Source: Macrostomum hystrix (Eukaryota > Platyhelminthes > Macrostomidae). Taken from it: a stretch of DNA of 64,000 nt. Below are positions 1 through 12,045 of the stretch, piece by piece (the first letter of the stretch is position 1; each line of letters opens with the position of its first letter). The stretch spans positions 8,234,501 through 8,298,500 of the forward strand of contig CATNEN010000025.1 of NCBI GenBank assembly GCA_950097015.1, in the 5' to 3' direction. Under the pieces are notes generated by a model. It was not told where the DNA came from. It did no database searches and saw only the letters and a program-made list of their open reading frames with translations. A program made the translations under genes and the position numbers.

Positions 1-3000
1 ATGTGTCTCTTCAATTCTGTCTGATGTGTCTCTTCAACTCTGTCTGGTGTGTCTCTTCAATTCTGTCTGATGTGTCTCTTCAATTCTGTCTGGTGTGTCT
101 CTTCAATTCTGTCTGTTGTGTCTCTTCAATTCTGTCTGATGTGTCTCTTCAATTCTGTCTGGTGTGTCTCTTCAACTCTGTCTGATGTGTCTCTTCAATT
201 CTATCTGGTGTGTCTCTTCAACTCTGTCTGATGTGTCTCTTCAATTCTGTCTGATGTGTCTCTTCAATTCTGTCTGATGTGTCCTCTTCAATTCTGTCTG
301 GTGTGTCTCTTCAATTCTGTCTGGTGTGTCTCTTCAATTCTGTCTGATGTGTCTCTTCAATTCTGTCTGGTGTGTCTCTTCAATTCTGTCTGGTGTGTCT
401 CTTCAATTCTATCTGGTGTGTCTCTTCAACTCTGTCTGATGTGTCTCTTCAATTCTGTCTGATGTGTCTCTTCAACTCTGTCTGATGTGTCTCTTCAACT
501 CTGTCTGGTGTGTCTCTTCTATTCTGTCTGGTGTGTCTCTTCAATTCTGTCTGATGTGTCTCTTCAACTCTGTCTGATGTGTCTCTTCTATTCTGTCTGA
601 TGTGTCTCTTCAATTCTGTCTGGTGTGTCTCTTCAATTCTGTCTGATGTGTCTCTTCAACTCTGTCTGATGTGTCTCTTCAATTCTGTCTGGTGTGTCTC
701 TTCAATTCTGTCTGGTGTGTCTCTTCATTCTGTCTGGTGTGTCCTCTTCAATTCTGTCTGATGTGTCTCTTCAATTCTGTCTGGTGTGTCTCTTCAATTC
801 TGTCTGGTGTGTCTCTTCAATTCTGTCTGGTGTGTCTCTTCAATTCTGTCTGATGTGTCTCTTCAATTCTGTCTGGTGTGTCTCTTCAATTCTGTCTGAT
901 GTGTCTCTTCAATTCTGTCTGATGTGTCTCTTCAATTCTGTCTGGTGTGTCTCTTCAATTCTGTCTGATGTGTCTCTTCAACTCTGTCTGATGTGTCTCT
1001 TCAATTCTGTCTGGTGTGTCTCTTCAATTCTGTCTGGTGTGTCTCTTCAATTCTGTCTGGTGTGTCTCTTCAATTCTATCTGGTGTGTCTCTTCAACTCT
1101 GTCTGATGTGTCTCTTCAATTCTGTCTGATGTGTCTCTTCAATTCTGTCTGATGTGTCCTCTTCAATTCTGTCTGGTGTGTCTCTTCTATTCTGTCTGGT
1201 GTGTCTCTTCAATTCTGTCTGATGTGTCTCTTCAACTCTGTCTGATGTGTCTCTTCTATTCTGTCTGATGTGTCTCTTCAATTCTGTCTGGTGTGTCTCT
1301 TCAATTCTGTCTGATGTGTCTCTTCAATTCTGTCTGATGTGTCTCTTCAACTCTGTCTGATGTGTCTCTTCAACTCTGTCTGATGTGTCTCTTCAATTCT
1401 GTCTGATGTGTCTCTTCAATTCTGTCTGATGTGTCTCTTCAATTCTGTCTGGTGTGTCTCTTCAATTCTGTCTGGTGTGTCTCTTCAATTCTATCTGGTG
1501 TGTCTCTTCAACTCTGTCTGATGTGTCTCTTCAATTCTGTCTGATGTGTCTCTTCAATTCTGTCTGATGTGTCTCTTCAATTCTGTCTGGTGTGTCCTCT
1601 TCTATTCTGTCTGGTGTGTCTCTTCAATTCTGTCTGATGTGTCTCTTCAACTCTGTCTGATGTGTCTCTTCTATTCTGTCTGATGTGTACTCTTCAATTC
1701 TGTCTGGTGTGTCTCTTCAATTCTGTCTGATGTGTCTCTCAACTCTGTCTGATGTGTCTCTTCAATTCTGTCTGGTGTGTCTCTTCAATTCTGTCTGGTG
1801 TGTCTCTTCAATTCTGTCTGGTGTGTCTCTTCAATTCTGTCTGATGTGTCTCTTCAATTCTATCTGGTGTGTCTCTTCAACTCTGTCTGGTGTGTCTCTT
1901 CAATTCTGTCTGATGTGTCTCTTCAACTCTGTCTGATGTGTCTCTTCAATTCTGTCTGATGTGTCTCTTCAATTCTGTCTGATGTGTCTCTTCAATTCTG
2001 TCTGGTGTGTCTCTTCAATTCTGTCTGGTGTGTCTCTTCAATTCTGTCTGATGTGTCTCTTCAATTCTGTCTGGTGTGTCTCTTCAATTCTGTCTGATGT
2101 GTCTCTTCAACTCTATCTGATGTGTCTCTTCAATTCTGTCTGATGTGTCTCTTCAACTCTGTCTGGTGTGTCTCTTCAATTCTGTCTGATGTGTCTCTTC
2201 AATTCTGTCTGGTGTGTCTCTTCAATTCTGTCTGTTGTGTCTCTTCAATTCTGTCTGATGTGTCTCTTCAATTCTGTCTGGTGTGTCTCTTCAACTCTGT
2301 CTGATGTGTCTCTTCAATTCTATCTGGTGTGTCTCTTCAACTCTGTCTGATGTGTCTCTTCAATTCTGTCTGATGTGTCTCTTCAATTCTGTCTGATGTG
2401 TCTCTTCAATTCTGTCTGGTGTGTCTCTTCAATTCTGTCTGGTGTGTCTCTTCAATTCTGTCTGATGTGTCTCTTCAATTCTGTCTGGTGTGTCTCTTCA
2501 ATTCTGTCTGGTGTGTCTCTTCAATTCTATCTGGTGTGTCTCTTCAACTCTGTCTGATGTGTCTCTTCAATTCTGTCTGATGTGTCTCTTCAATTCTGTC
2601 TGATGTGTCTCTTCAATTCTGTCTGGTGTGTCTCTTCATATTCTGTCTGGTGTGTCTCTTCAATTCTGTCTGATGTGTCTCTTCACTCTGTCTGATGTGT
2701 CTCTTCTATTCTGTCTGATGTGTCTCTTCAATTCTGTCTGGTGTGTCTCTTCAATTCTGTCTGATGTGTCTCTTCAACTCTGTCTGATGTGTCTCTTCAA
2801 TTCTGTCTGGTGTGTCTCTTCAATTCTGTCTGGTGTGTCTCTTCAATTCTGTCTGGTGTGTCTCTTCAATTCTGTCTGATGTGTCTCTTCAATTCTGTCT
2901 GGTGTGTCTCTTCAATTCTGTCTGGTGTGTCTCTTCAATTCTGTCTGGTGTGTCTCTTCAATTCTGTCTGATGTGTCTCTTCAATTCTGTCTGGTGTGTC

Positions 3001-4936
3001 CTCTTCAATTCTGTCTGATGTGTCTCTTCAATTCTGTCTGATGTGTCTCTTCAATTCTGTCTGGTGTGTCTCTTCAATTCTGTCTGATGTGTCTCTTCAA
3101 CTCTGTCTGATGTGTCTCTTCAATTCTGTCTGGTGTGTCTCTTCAATTCTGTCTGGTGTGTCTCTTCAATTCTGTCTGGTGTGTCTCTTCAATTCTATCT
3201 GGTGTGTCTCTTCAACTCTGTCTGATGTGTCTCTTCAATTCTGTCTGATGTGTCTCTTCAATTCTGTCTGATGTGTCTCTTCAATTCTGTCTGGTGTGTC
3301 TCTTCTATTCTGTCTGGTGTGTCTCTTCAATTCTGTCTGATGTGTCTCTTCAACTCTGTCTGATGTGTCTCTTCTATTCTGTCTGATGTGTCTCTTCAAT
3401 TCTGTCTGGTGTGTCTCTTCAATTCTGTCTGATGTGTCTCTTCAATTCTGTCTGATGTGTCTCTTCAACTCTGTCTGATGTGTCTCTTCAACTCTGTCTG
3501 ATGTGTCTCTTCAATTCTGTCTGATGTGTCTCTTCAATTCTGTCTGATGTGTCTCTTCAATTCTGTCTGGTGTGTCTCTTCAATTCTGTCTGGTGTGTCT
3601 CTTCAATTCTATCTGGTGTGTCTCTTCAACTCTGTCTGATGTGTCTCTTCAATTCTGTCTGATGTGTCTCTTCAATTCTGTCTGATGTGTCTCTTCAATT
3701 CTGTCTGGTGTGTCTCTTCTATTCTGTCTGGTGTGTCTCTTCAATTCTGTCTGATGTGTCTCTTCAACTCTGTCTGATGTGTCTCTTCTATTCTGTCTGA
3801 TGTGTCTCTTCAATTCTGTCTGGTGTGTCTCTTCAATTCTGTCTGATGTGTCTCTTCAACTCTGTCTGATGTGTCTCTTCAATTCTGTCTGGTGTGTCTC
3901 TTCAATTCTGTCTGGTGTGTCTCTTCAATTCTGTCTGGTGTGTCTCTTCAATTCTGTCTGATGTGTCTCTTCAATTCTGTCTGGTGTGTCTCTTCAATTC
4001 TGTCTGATGTGTCTCTTCAATTCTGTCTGATGTGTCTCTTCAATTCTGTCTGGTGTGTCTCTTCAATTCTGTCTGATGTGTCTCTTCAATTCTGTCTGGT
4101 GTGTCTCTTCAACTTCTGTCTGATGTGTCTCTTCAATTCTGTCTGATGTGTCTCTTCAATTCTGTCTGATGTGTCTCTTCAACTCTGTCTGATGTGTCTC
4201 TTCAATTCTGTCTGGTGTGTCTCTTCAATTCTGTCTGATGTGTCTCTTCAACTCTGTCTGATGTGTCTCTTCAATTCTGTCTGGTGTGTCTCTTCAATTC
4301 TGTCTGATGTGTCTCTTCAATTCTGTCTGATGTGTCTCTTCAATTCTGTCTGGTGTGTCTCTTCAATTCTGTCTGATGTGTCTCTTCAACTCTGTCTGAT
4401 GTGTCTCTTCAATTCTGTCTGGTGTGTCTCTTCAATTCTGTCTGATGTGTCTCTTCAATTCTATCTGGTGTGTCTCTTCAATTCTGTCTGATGTGTCTCT
4501 TCAACTCTATCTGATGTGTCTCTTCAATTCTGTCTGATGTGTCTCTTCAACTCTGTCTGGTGTGTCTCTTCAATTCTGTCTGATGTGTCTCTTCAATTCT
4601 GTCTGGTGTGTCTCTTCAATTCTGTCTGTTGTGTCTCTTCAATTCTGTCTGATGTGTCTCTTCAATTCTGTCTGGTGTGTCTCTTCAACTCTGTCTGATG
4701 TGTCTCTTCAATTCTGTCTGGTGTGTCTCTTCAATTCTGTCTGGTGTGTCTCTTCAATTCTGTCTGGTGTGTCTCTTCAATTCTGTCTGGTGTGTCTCTT
4801 CAATTCTGTCTGGTGTGTCTCTTCAATTCTGTCTGGTGTGTCTCTTCAACTCGGTCTGGTGTGTCTCTTCAATTCTGTCTGGTGTGTCTCTTCAATTCTG
4901 TCTGGTGTGTCTCTTCAACTCGGTCTGGTGTGTCTC
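1..4936. repeat. 23-bp minisatellite array with higher-order structure, cut by the window edge
   Basis: About 214 head-to-tail copies of a 23-bp unit built on TCTGTCTGATGTGTCTC followed by TTCAAT. Variants are GATG/GGTG, AATTC/AACTC, TCTATTC and GTCTATCTGG. A rare GTCTGTTGTG unit occurs at 111, 2230 and 4624 within otherwise matching blocks, so segments of about 2.1 to 2.4 kb have been duplicated. Three units make 69 bp, so frames stay open for long stretches in several frames; I do not regard these as genes. The array starts at base 1 and therefore continues outside the window. It ends at TCTTTCTCATAATG. Confidence 0.97.
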
Positions 4937-6800
4937 TTTCTCATAATGATCTTTGTATCGAGTATTCAGTTAGTAAAAAATATATAGTGATCGCAAACTG
5001 TGATAAGCCTAACATGAAGTAGCAAAACAGTTAGAAGCTTTCGGCTCTTCGCGAGGCATTCCCAGAATGCTTCACTGAATGCTACAATACTACTCGTAAT
5101 TTGCTGTTTGTTTAGTGTGTAAACAATAGTACATTAACTGTCAAACTTATTAGCGTCTGAGTAAACTCACACAACATAAAACACAAAAATATTGATTAAA
5201 TACGAGCAAATAGAAAAAAACAAACGCAGTTTGATCAAAAGCTCTTTCTTGTTAGATTCTTTGCTTTGCAAAAATAAGACTTGGATTTCCTCTTGACTTG
5301 AATTTCACAGTCTTATCAGCCAATAGCGTTACGGCTAAATTTCTATTGGTCGGCTAGTTAGAAGAGCTTCTAGTATTCTAGGGTCCAGATCTTCACCCCT
5401 GCCTCCCACCCCACTCCCTACACCCCACACCCCACCACCCCAAGGCCACAAAATAAGCAGTTTGGTTTGCTTTGAAGTAACGTTTCAGACGGCAGCTGTT
5501 TGACACTATAGAATATAGATACCCCTTAATCGGCTGCCCTCCTGCTCTTAACTTCAAATCAGATAAATAGAGGACCGCACGTCTGCAAGATTCAGCTAAA
5601 ATAAAGCATTCTGGTCGAGTCAGCTAGCTATATTTAGTCAGAGCGTTGACTAAAAAGAAAATAAAGTCTGTCTGCTTCCGAGATGCGCCGGATTTTCAAA
5701 TAAGCGGCGTTTAAGCTATAATCCTAGATAGCTGGAAGCATTGACCTAGCAACAGCAACGTGACTTATCTAGCCTGAATTCCTTTGTTTCTTCTGCTTTG
5801 CAGCTTTCATCGATCATAGCGACAGGAAAAAATCGCTTTATTTATACTAAATAAACTGCAGATTGGTAAGCTTACTATTTTTAGTATGTTTCCTAACTAA
5901 CTAAACCTTACTTTAATAATAGTAGCTAGAACTCTTAAAAAGTCAAAGTGACCAATCAGTTGAGTTGCAAGCCAAATGGTCCTGGACTGCTACGACCTCG
6001 CGTGAGCACTCAGAACATCCTAGAGAGAGTCGACCTTTTAATTAAAATTGAAATCAACCCCCTACTAGCCCATAGCCCTCCTAGCCTCGACTAGACATCC
6101 CCGGGATCTGGGATTTTAGTTGGACGCCCCACTTAAAAAACCAAACTCGATAGAGTAGAGACCATCAGAGGCTTGAAGACTAAGAGAGAAGCAATTTTCT
6201 ACCAAGATCGTGTTGTTGACTTCGAATTAAAGAATGGAAAGAGGTCGACTGCTCCTTAAATAAGAAAGAATTAGTTAAATCTAGCTTATATTTGGGTCGT
6301 TACTTGATAATCGTTACTCGTTACTCGTACAATAGTACATTAATTTTTGTTTATATCTCTACTTATTTTTCTAAATCGGTCCTAAACAAAAATGCCGAGT
6401 GTCCCACAGCCGAAGCTTTCACTTCTAAGTGAGCTTTGTTTTCTAACTTCTCTCGGAATTTGGAATCGTTAAATGAAACAAAGACCCTTCACTAGCGCCA
6501 GTCGGAAGTTGTTAAAATGGAAACCGAGGCGGCATTTAGTCCCGCCCCATAGATTTAATATTTAATTTCTTCGTAGTGTTAGCTACTTCGCTCTCTACCA
6601 AACAACCTACATAACAACCAAATAGTGGAGAGAGGCTTAAATGCGTGTCCGAAGGATCAAATCCATTGCTCTATGGTCATACTTTTGGCCATAGACAACT
6701 TGAAAATCGGCCTGAAACACTTGGATTTTGCCACTGTGGTGGATTAAATCGAATGCTCGAAGGATCAAATGGTCTGCAAAAAGCTTTATTTAGTATTTAG
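4937..6800. other. Non-coding AT-rich spacer
   Basis: No convincing coding region, RNA gene or repeat array is seen. There is a C-rich tract around 5395-5450 and otherwise mixed AT-rich sequence with many stop codons in all frames. Confidence 0.6.
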
Positions 6801-6807
6801 TATCTGT

Positions 6808-6915
6808 GGTTGTAGCCTAGTAGTTTGAGCGTGCTTAGGACTTACGACTTGAAGGTCGGGGGTTAGATTCCTGAACAATGGAACTGGAACAATTTGTGTC
6901 CTCTGTGCCTCATCT
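6808..6915 (+). mobile_element. tRNA-headed SINE fragment that runs straight into a minisatellite
   Basis: TAGCCTAGTAG near 6814 fits a pol III A box and GGGGGTTAGATTCCTG near 6859 fits a B box. The following body has ACAATTTGTGTCCT, also found in the SINE at 14.3 kb and, as CAATCTGTGTCCT, in the SINE at 34.4 kb. The 16-bp minisatellite begins where the 3' part of the SINE would be expected. Confidence 0.6.
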
Positions 6916-7368
6916 CTCCCCTGTCTCATTTCCCCTGTCTTATCTGCCCTGTCTCATCTCTCCCATGTCTCATGTCTCCTGTGTCTCATCTCACCCGTGT
7001 CTCATCTCTCCTGTCTCTCATCTCTCCCGTGTCTCATGTCTCCTGTGTCTCATCTCTCCTGTGTCTCATCTCTCCCGTGTCTCATCTCTCCTGTGTCTCA
7101 TCTCTCCTGTGTCTCATCTCTCCCGTGTCTCATCTCTCCCGTGTCTCATCTCTCCCGTGTCTCATCTCTCCTGTGTCTCATCTCTCCTGTGTCTCATCTC
7201 TCCTGTGTCTCATCTCTCCTGTGTCTCATCTCTCCTGTGTCTCATCTCTCCCGTGTCTCATCTCTCCCGTGTCTCATCTCTCCTGTGTCTCATCTCTCCC
7301 GTGTCTCATCTCTCCCGTGTCTCATCTCTCCCGTGTCTCATCTCTCCTGTGTCTCATCTCTCCCCATC
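6916..7368 (+). repeat. 16-bp minisatellite, family TCTCATCTCTCCYGTG, + orientation
   Basis: About 28 copies of a 16-bp unit, TCTCATCTCTCCTGTG or TCTCATCTCTCCCGTG. All three forward frames stay open because 16 is not a multiple of 3 and the unit has no stop codon; no protein is proposed. The same family recurs at 9.2, 26.2 and 31.4 kb. Confidence 0.95.
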
Positions 7369-8236
7369 TCATATTTCTACAGTCAATGCGGCCCGCTGTT
7401 GTATTCTAAGGTTCTCTCTTTGGCCCGCTAGTTAATAAGTTTGCCGACCCTGCACTATAGCTAGCTATTCTTGACTTAAACAAACGACAAACATTTCCGC
7501 CTAGAGACGCGCGCAGCAACTAGGAAAATAAACTAATACGTCGTACCGGTTTTTCTCGCTGAGGTTGTTAGGTTAGAATGGCGAATGAGTAACTGCCAAG
7601 AGGATATTTAAATTTTCTTGGCCTCCCAAACTTCCTATATAGAGATTCCATTCCGACACGACTTCCTGTGTTGACGAAGCGAGGTCTATGCGACCATAGC
7701 TAGCTATAGCTACTGTGGCTTTAGGGTGTGACAGAATACTCAATCAATAGCGAGGTGCCAAACCAACTTCAAATGTGGCCGATGAGATTTCTATTTCGTT
7801 GGGTTAGTGATTGCATTGCATTAGTTAGAATGCATAATTAATTAGAATTTCAGTTAGCTAGTTAAATATCAAATAGTGTACTTGAAATAAGATTGCGAAA
7901 TTCTACACTGAAACTGCAGCCACTATTATTAACTAGACTGCAGTATAGAATGTACTTAATAGTTTTTTAAGTAACTAACCAGTAGTACATGACCATTGCC
8001 ACCTGCTCAAGCGGACATGGAGTCATTACGAGCTATTGCTATAAAATCAGACTCAAAAGCGTGCTCAAAACTATCTTTTATACCGGTGGCGCTAGTAGAC
8101 TGACAGTAAATTTAGAAATTCGAAATCACATTTATAATCATAGCTACTGTAGTTTAGCATCTCAGCGAAACAAATGTAAGTTACACTTCCTTTATTCGCC
8201 TATATAATTTTTCGATCAATAAATAAATGAATGAAT
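7369..8236. other. Non-coding spacer
   Basis: No supported gene. The sequence is AT-rich with many copies of the short word TAGCTAGC. A 72-codon frame at 7989-8207 has no recognisable features and is probably chance. Confidence 0.55.
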
Positions 8237-8440
8237 GTTTAGAGTCGAATGAGCTACTGAATGACTCAAGGTTTAGAGTCGAATGAGCTACTGAATGACT
8301 CGAGGTTTAGAGTCGAATGAGCTACTGAATGACTCGAGGTTTAGAGTCGAATGAGCTACTGAATGACTCAAGGTTTAGAGTCGAATGAGCTACTGAATGA
8401 CTCAAGGTTTAGAGTCGAATGAGCTACTGAATGACTCAAG
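8237..8440. repeat. Six exact-length 34-bp tandem repeats
   Basis: Copies start at 8237, 8271, 8305, 8339, 8373 and 8407. Each contains GTTTAGAGTCGAATGAGC and then TACTGAATGACTCAAG or ...CGAG. Decayed copies continue to about 8515. The low divergence suggests recent expansion. Confidence 0.95.
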
Positions 8441-9212
8441 GTTTAAATAGAGTAGATGACCGTCTAAATGATTCAAGATTATTGTCGATTATCCATCGAA
8501 TGACTCAATATTTAGTGTGTATAGCCAACTGAATTATGTTTTTCGATTTTCATTTAGAATTAATGTTTTTACATTTGCAAATCTGACTGCTTGCAATTAG
8601 AAGAAAAAATGGTGGCTAGCTACAATTTATGTTTTGCTTTGAGTCATTCATTGGAGGATGCACGTTAGTAATTAGTATTAGGAATTTCTACTCACTCGCA
8701 ACAGGCAGCTAATAATGAGACAGGCTTCCTTCCTGACTATCGCGCATCCGCGAACATTCGCATTTATTTTCCACTAGCTTTAGCTATGCACCGAAGAATA
8801 CCCTGAACTGTCTAAATACGTCTTTTTTCTCCCATCGTTTGACCCCGGCGTAAGGCGTGTAGCTGGGTGGGACAGAGGAGCCTTGTTGTTACTCCCTACA
8901 AGCTCCGCCGGCTCACCATCTGGTCGCCTCGCGCCCGAATCTATTATTGAATGATCCCAAATCCTAATCTCTATGCCCAGATTTGAAGGAATCCTCACTA
9001 GCTATGCGCATATGTTATAGGATGCGTCTGCTTCTAGGATTATACGAGCGTGTACGGACGGTATCGCATCGTATGAACGGCAGACGTTCTTGCAGCCGCA
9101 GTCTGATGATCAATCTACGCGGGTGCACGGCTATAAGCTTGATCTTTTGCCGCCTTTGCTTTACTTTTCCACTCCAACTGGCCTACCCTCACCTCCCAAG
9201 GCAGGGCTTCGG
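8441..9212. other. Spacer with a more GC-rich segment
   Basis: After the decayed repeats there is AT-rich DNA, then a more GC-rich stretch at about 8780-9200. No coding similarity is recognised on either strand. The open frames here either run into the next minisatellite or lack protein-like features. Confidence 0.5.
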
Positions 9213-9745
9213 TTTCTCATCTCCCCTGTCTCATCTCCCCTGTCTCATCTCCCCTGTCTCATCTCCCCTGTCTTATCTCACCTGTCTCATCTCCCCTGTC
9301 TTATCTCTACTGTCTCATCTCCCCTGTCTCATCTCCCCTGTCTCATCTCCCCTGTCTTATCTCTACTGTCTCATCTCTACTGTCTCATCTCCCCTGTCTC
9401 ATCTCCCCTGTCTCATCTCCCCTGTCTTATCTCACCTGTCTCATCTCCCCTGTCTTATCTCTACTGTCTCATCTCTACTGTCTCATCTCCCCTGTCTCAT
9501 CTCCCCTGTCTCATCTCCCCTGTCTTATCTCTACTGTCTCATCTCTACTGTCTCATCTCCCCTGTCTCATCTTTCCTCTCTTATCTCTCCCCTTTCTCAT
9601 CTCTTTCCTTTTTTATCTCTCCCCCTGTCTCATCTCACACGTCTCATCTCTCCCGTGTCTCATCTCTCCCCTGTCTCATCTCTCCCGTGTCTCATCTCTC
9701 CCCTGTCTCATCTCTCCCCTGTCTCATCTCTCCCCAGTCTATAAT
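9213..9745 (+). repeat. 14-bp to 16-bp minisatellite, same family as 6.9 kb
   Basis: Most of the array is a 14-bp unit, TCTCATCTCCCCTG, with variants TCTTATCTCTACTG and TCTTATCTCACCTG. After about 9640 it changes to 16-bp units TCTCATCTCTCCCGTG and TCTCATCTCTCCCCTG. The last copy reads TCTCCCCAGTCTATA, which resembles the SINE tails seen at 14.4 and 57.3 kb. Confidence 0.95.
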
Positions 9746-10590
9746 CTTCCCTGTCACATCTCTTCCCCTCCCTAGTAATAAAGGGATAATAAGGGAATAA
9801 CATTAAACATCCCTTATCAGTCAGCAGAATCCAGTTATTGCATGATGTTGCTCCTATTGATCTGCATTGAATTCTTCCCCAATCCTGGCTACTCTGTTCT
9901 GTTCCGTCAGTTTTCTTGCCTTATTTTTGTACAATGCCCCATCGTGTGGCGTGCAATCAAGCCCTATATTTTATTATGAAATATCAAATCTGATGTCTGA
10001 AATCGTGCACTTGAATGAAATTCTCTCAATTCGCCTGTCATAAATCCGGCCAGCTTTCATTTCCTTGCCCACGGCTTTAGCTCGTACTAAAACGAAAAGC
10101 AGCGGGACCAAAGTTTCATGACCGTCTGGGAGGGTTTCCTGAAACGGATGGCCAACATATTGTACGATATTATAGCCTTATAAGCTAGAGTGTGGCAGTT
10201 GTTACACTAGCTAGCTACGGTCTCGTTGGATAAAAACTGAGTGGACGGGAATCTAGTCGAGATTAGATTCTGAAGAGGAAAATACTGCTGAATAGGAAAG
10301 ATAATACAGTATATATATATATTGGAAATGGTTGACCCACTTGATTTGATAAGCAGTCCATTGCTCTACAAAATAAATTGTTCTGCGTGACATTTTTATG
10401 ATGCCTCTTGTAGCTACAGTCACTGCTGAACATTTTTTAGTCCAAATTTAAATAGGCGGTGTAGATTACTCTATAAAACTGATTTAAAAAGAATATTTAT
10501 TACCTTTAACCCCTATAATATGGGAATAAGAATTTCACTAGCTCTCATAATTTCAAAATGATTCCAAAATTATGGATACGGAAGATTGAT
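9746..10590. other. Non-coding spacer
   Basis: AT-rich with a short (AT)n run near 10310. No gene, RNA or mobile-element signature is seen. Confidence 0.55.
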
Positions 10591-11845
10591 TAGAATCAAC
10601 ATCCTATAGTTACGGAACGGAATTGGGATCCGAATAGTTCGGTACTAGAATGCTATAGTTTCGGAATTGGGATCTGAATAGTTCGGTACTAGAATGCTAT
10701 AGTTTCGGAATCGGGATCCGAATAGTTCGGTACTAGAATTCTATAGTTTCCGAATCGGGATCCGAATAGTTCAGTACTAGTAGAATCCTATAGTTTCGGA
10801 ATTGGGATCCGAATAGTTCGGTACTAGAATCCTATAGTTTCGGAATTGGGATCCGAATAGTTCGGTACTAGTAGAATCATATATAGTTTCGGAATTGGGA
10901 TCCCAATAGTTCGGTACTAGAATCCTATAGTTTCGGAATTGGGATCCGAATAGTTCGGTACTAGTAGAATCCTATAGTTTCGGAATTGGGATCCGAATAG
11001 TTCGGTACTAGTAGAATCCTATAGTTTCCGAATCGGGATCCGAATAGTTCAGTACTAGTAGAATCCTATAGTTTCGGAATTGGGATCCGAATAGTTCGGT
11101 ACTAGAATCCTATAGTTTCGGAGTTGGGATCCGAATAGTTCGGTACTAGTAGAATCATATATAGTTTCGGAATTGGGATCCCAATAGTTCGGTACTAGAA
11201 TCCTATAGTTTCGGAATTGGGATCCGAATAGTTCGGTACTAGTAGAATCCTATAGTTTCGGAATTGGGATCCGAATAGTTCGGTACTAGTAGAATCCTAT
11301 AGTTTCCGAATCGGGATCCGAATAGTTCAGTACTAGTAGAATCCTATAGTTTCGGAATTGGGATCCGAATAGTTCGGTACTAGAATCCTATAGTTTCGGA
11401 ATTGGGATCCGAATAGTTCGGTACTAGAATGCTATAGTTTCGGAATTGGGATCCGAATAGTTCGGTACTAGTAGAATCATATATAGTTTCGGAATTGGGA
11501 TCCCAATAGTTCGGTACTAGTAGAATCATATATAGTTTCGGAATTGGGATCCGAATAGTTCGGTACTAGTAGAATCATATATAGTTTCGGAATTGGGATC
11601 CCAATAGTTCCGTGCTAGTAGAATCATATAGTTTCAGAGTTGGGATCTGAATAGTTCGGTACTAGAATCCTATAGTTTCCGAATCGGGATCCGAATAGTT
11701 CGGTACTAGAATCCTATAGTTTCCGAATCGGGATCCGAATAGTTCGGTACTAGTAGAATCCTATAGTTTCGGAATCGGGATCCTAATATTTTGGTACTTG
11801 TATCCTATACTTTTCGGATTGGAATCCGAATAGTTCTAGTTTGAT
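10591..11845. repeat. 44/47/50-bp tandem array with a 278-bp higher-order period
   Basis: About 27 copies of a unit containing CTATAGTTTCGGAATTGGGA then TCCGAATAGTTCGGTACTAG. Length variants come from an extra TAG or ATA. Diagnostic variants repeat at exactly 278 bp: TCAGTACTAG at 10771, 11049 and 11327, and GAATCATATATAG at 10874 and 11152. Most units carry the perfect inverted repeat CCGAA-TAG-TTCGG. Sequence decays after 11790. Confidence 0.95.
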
Positions 11846-12045
11846 CCCGATTTTATCGATTGGGATCTAAAAAGTTTGAAGCTCAGAGTCCAAATTTTTT
11901 GTTATGAAATGTAAGAAATATTTTTATCTATGAAATATCCTATTTAAAACACTGAGAGCTAGGGCTAATGTAAACGCGCTAAATCACTCTGTCCTACCCC
12001 TATCATTCTAGGCAACCGTTAAAAATTGCCCGACGATAAGAAAAG

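Noticed and set aside
1-4936. CRISPR-like array
   Set aside because: Units are contiguous 23-mers without unique spacers, and the genome is eukaryotic.
3-5022. Many 60-152 codon frames of MSLQFCLMCLFNSV type
   Set aside because: They are produced by the 23-bp repeat in shifting frames and also appear on the minus strand; they start at GTG and have no unique part.
6878-9800. Open frames of 144-253 codons rich in SHLSPVS
   Set aside because: All three frames are open at once through a 14/16-bp repeat, which is a composition effect.
10591-11845. Heat-shock element cluster
   Set aside because: GAA-TAG-TTC has three-base spacing between the inverted half-sites, not the two-base spacing of heat-shock elements.
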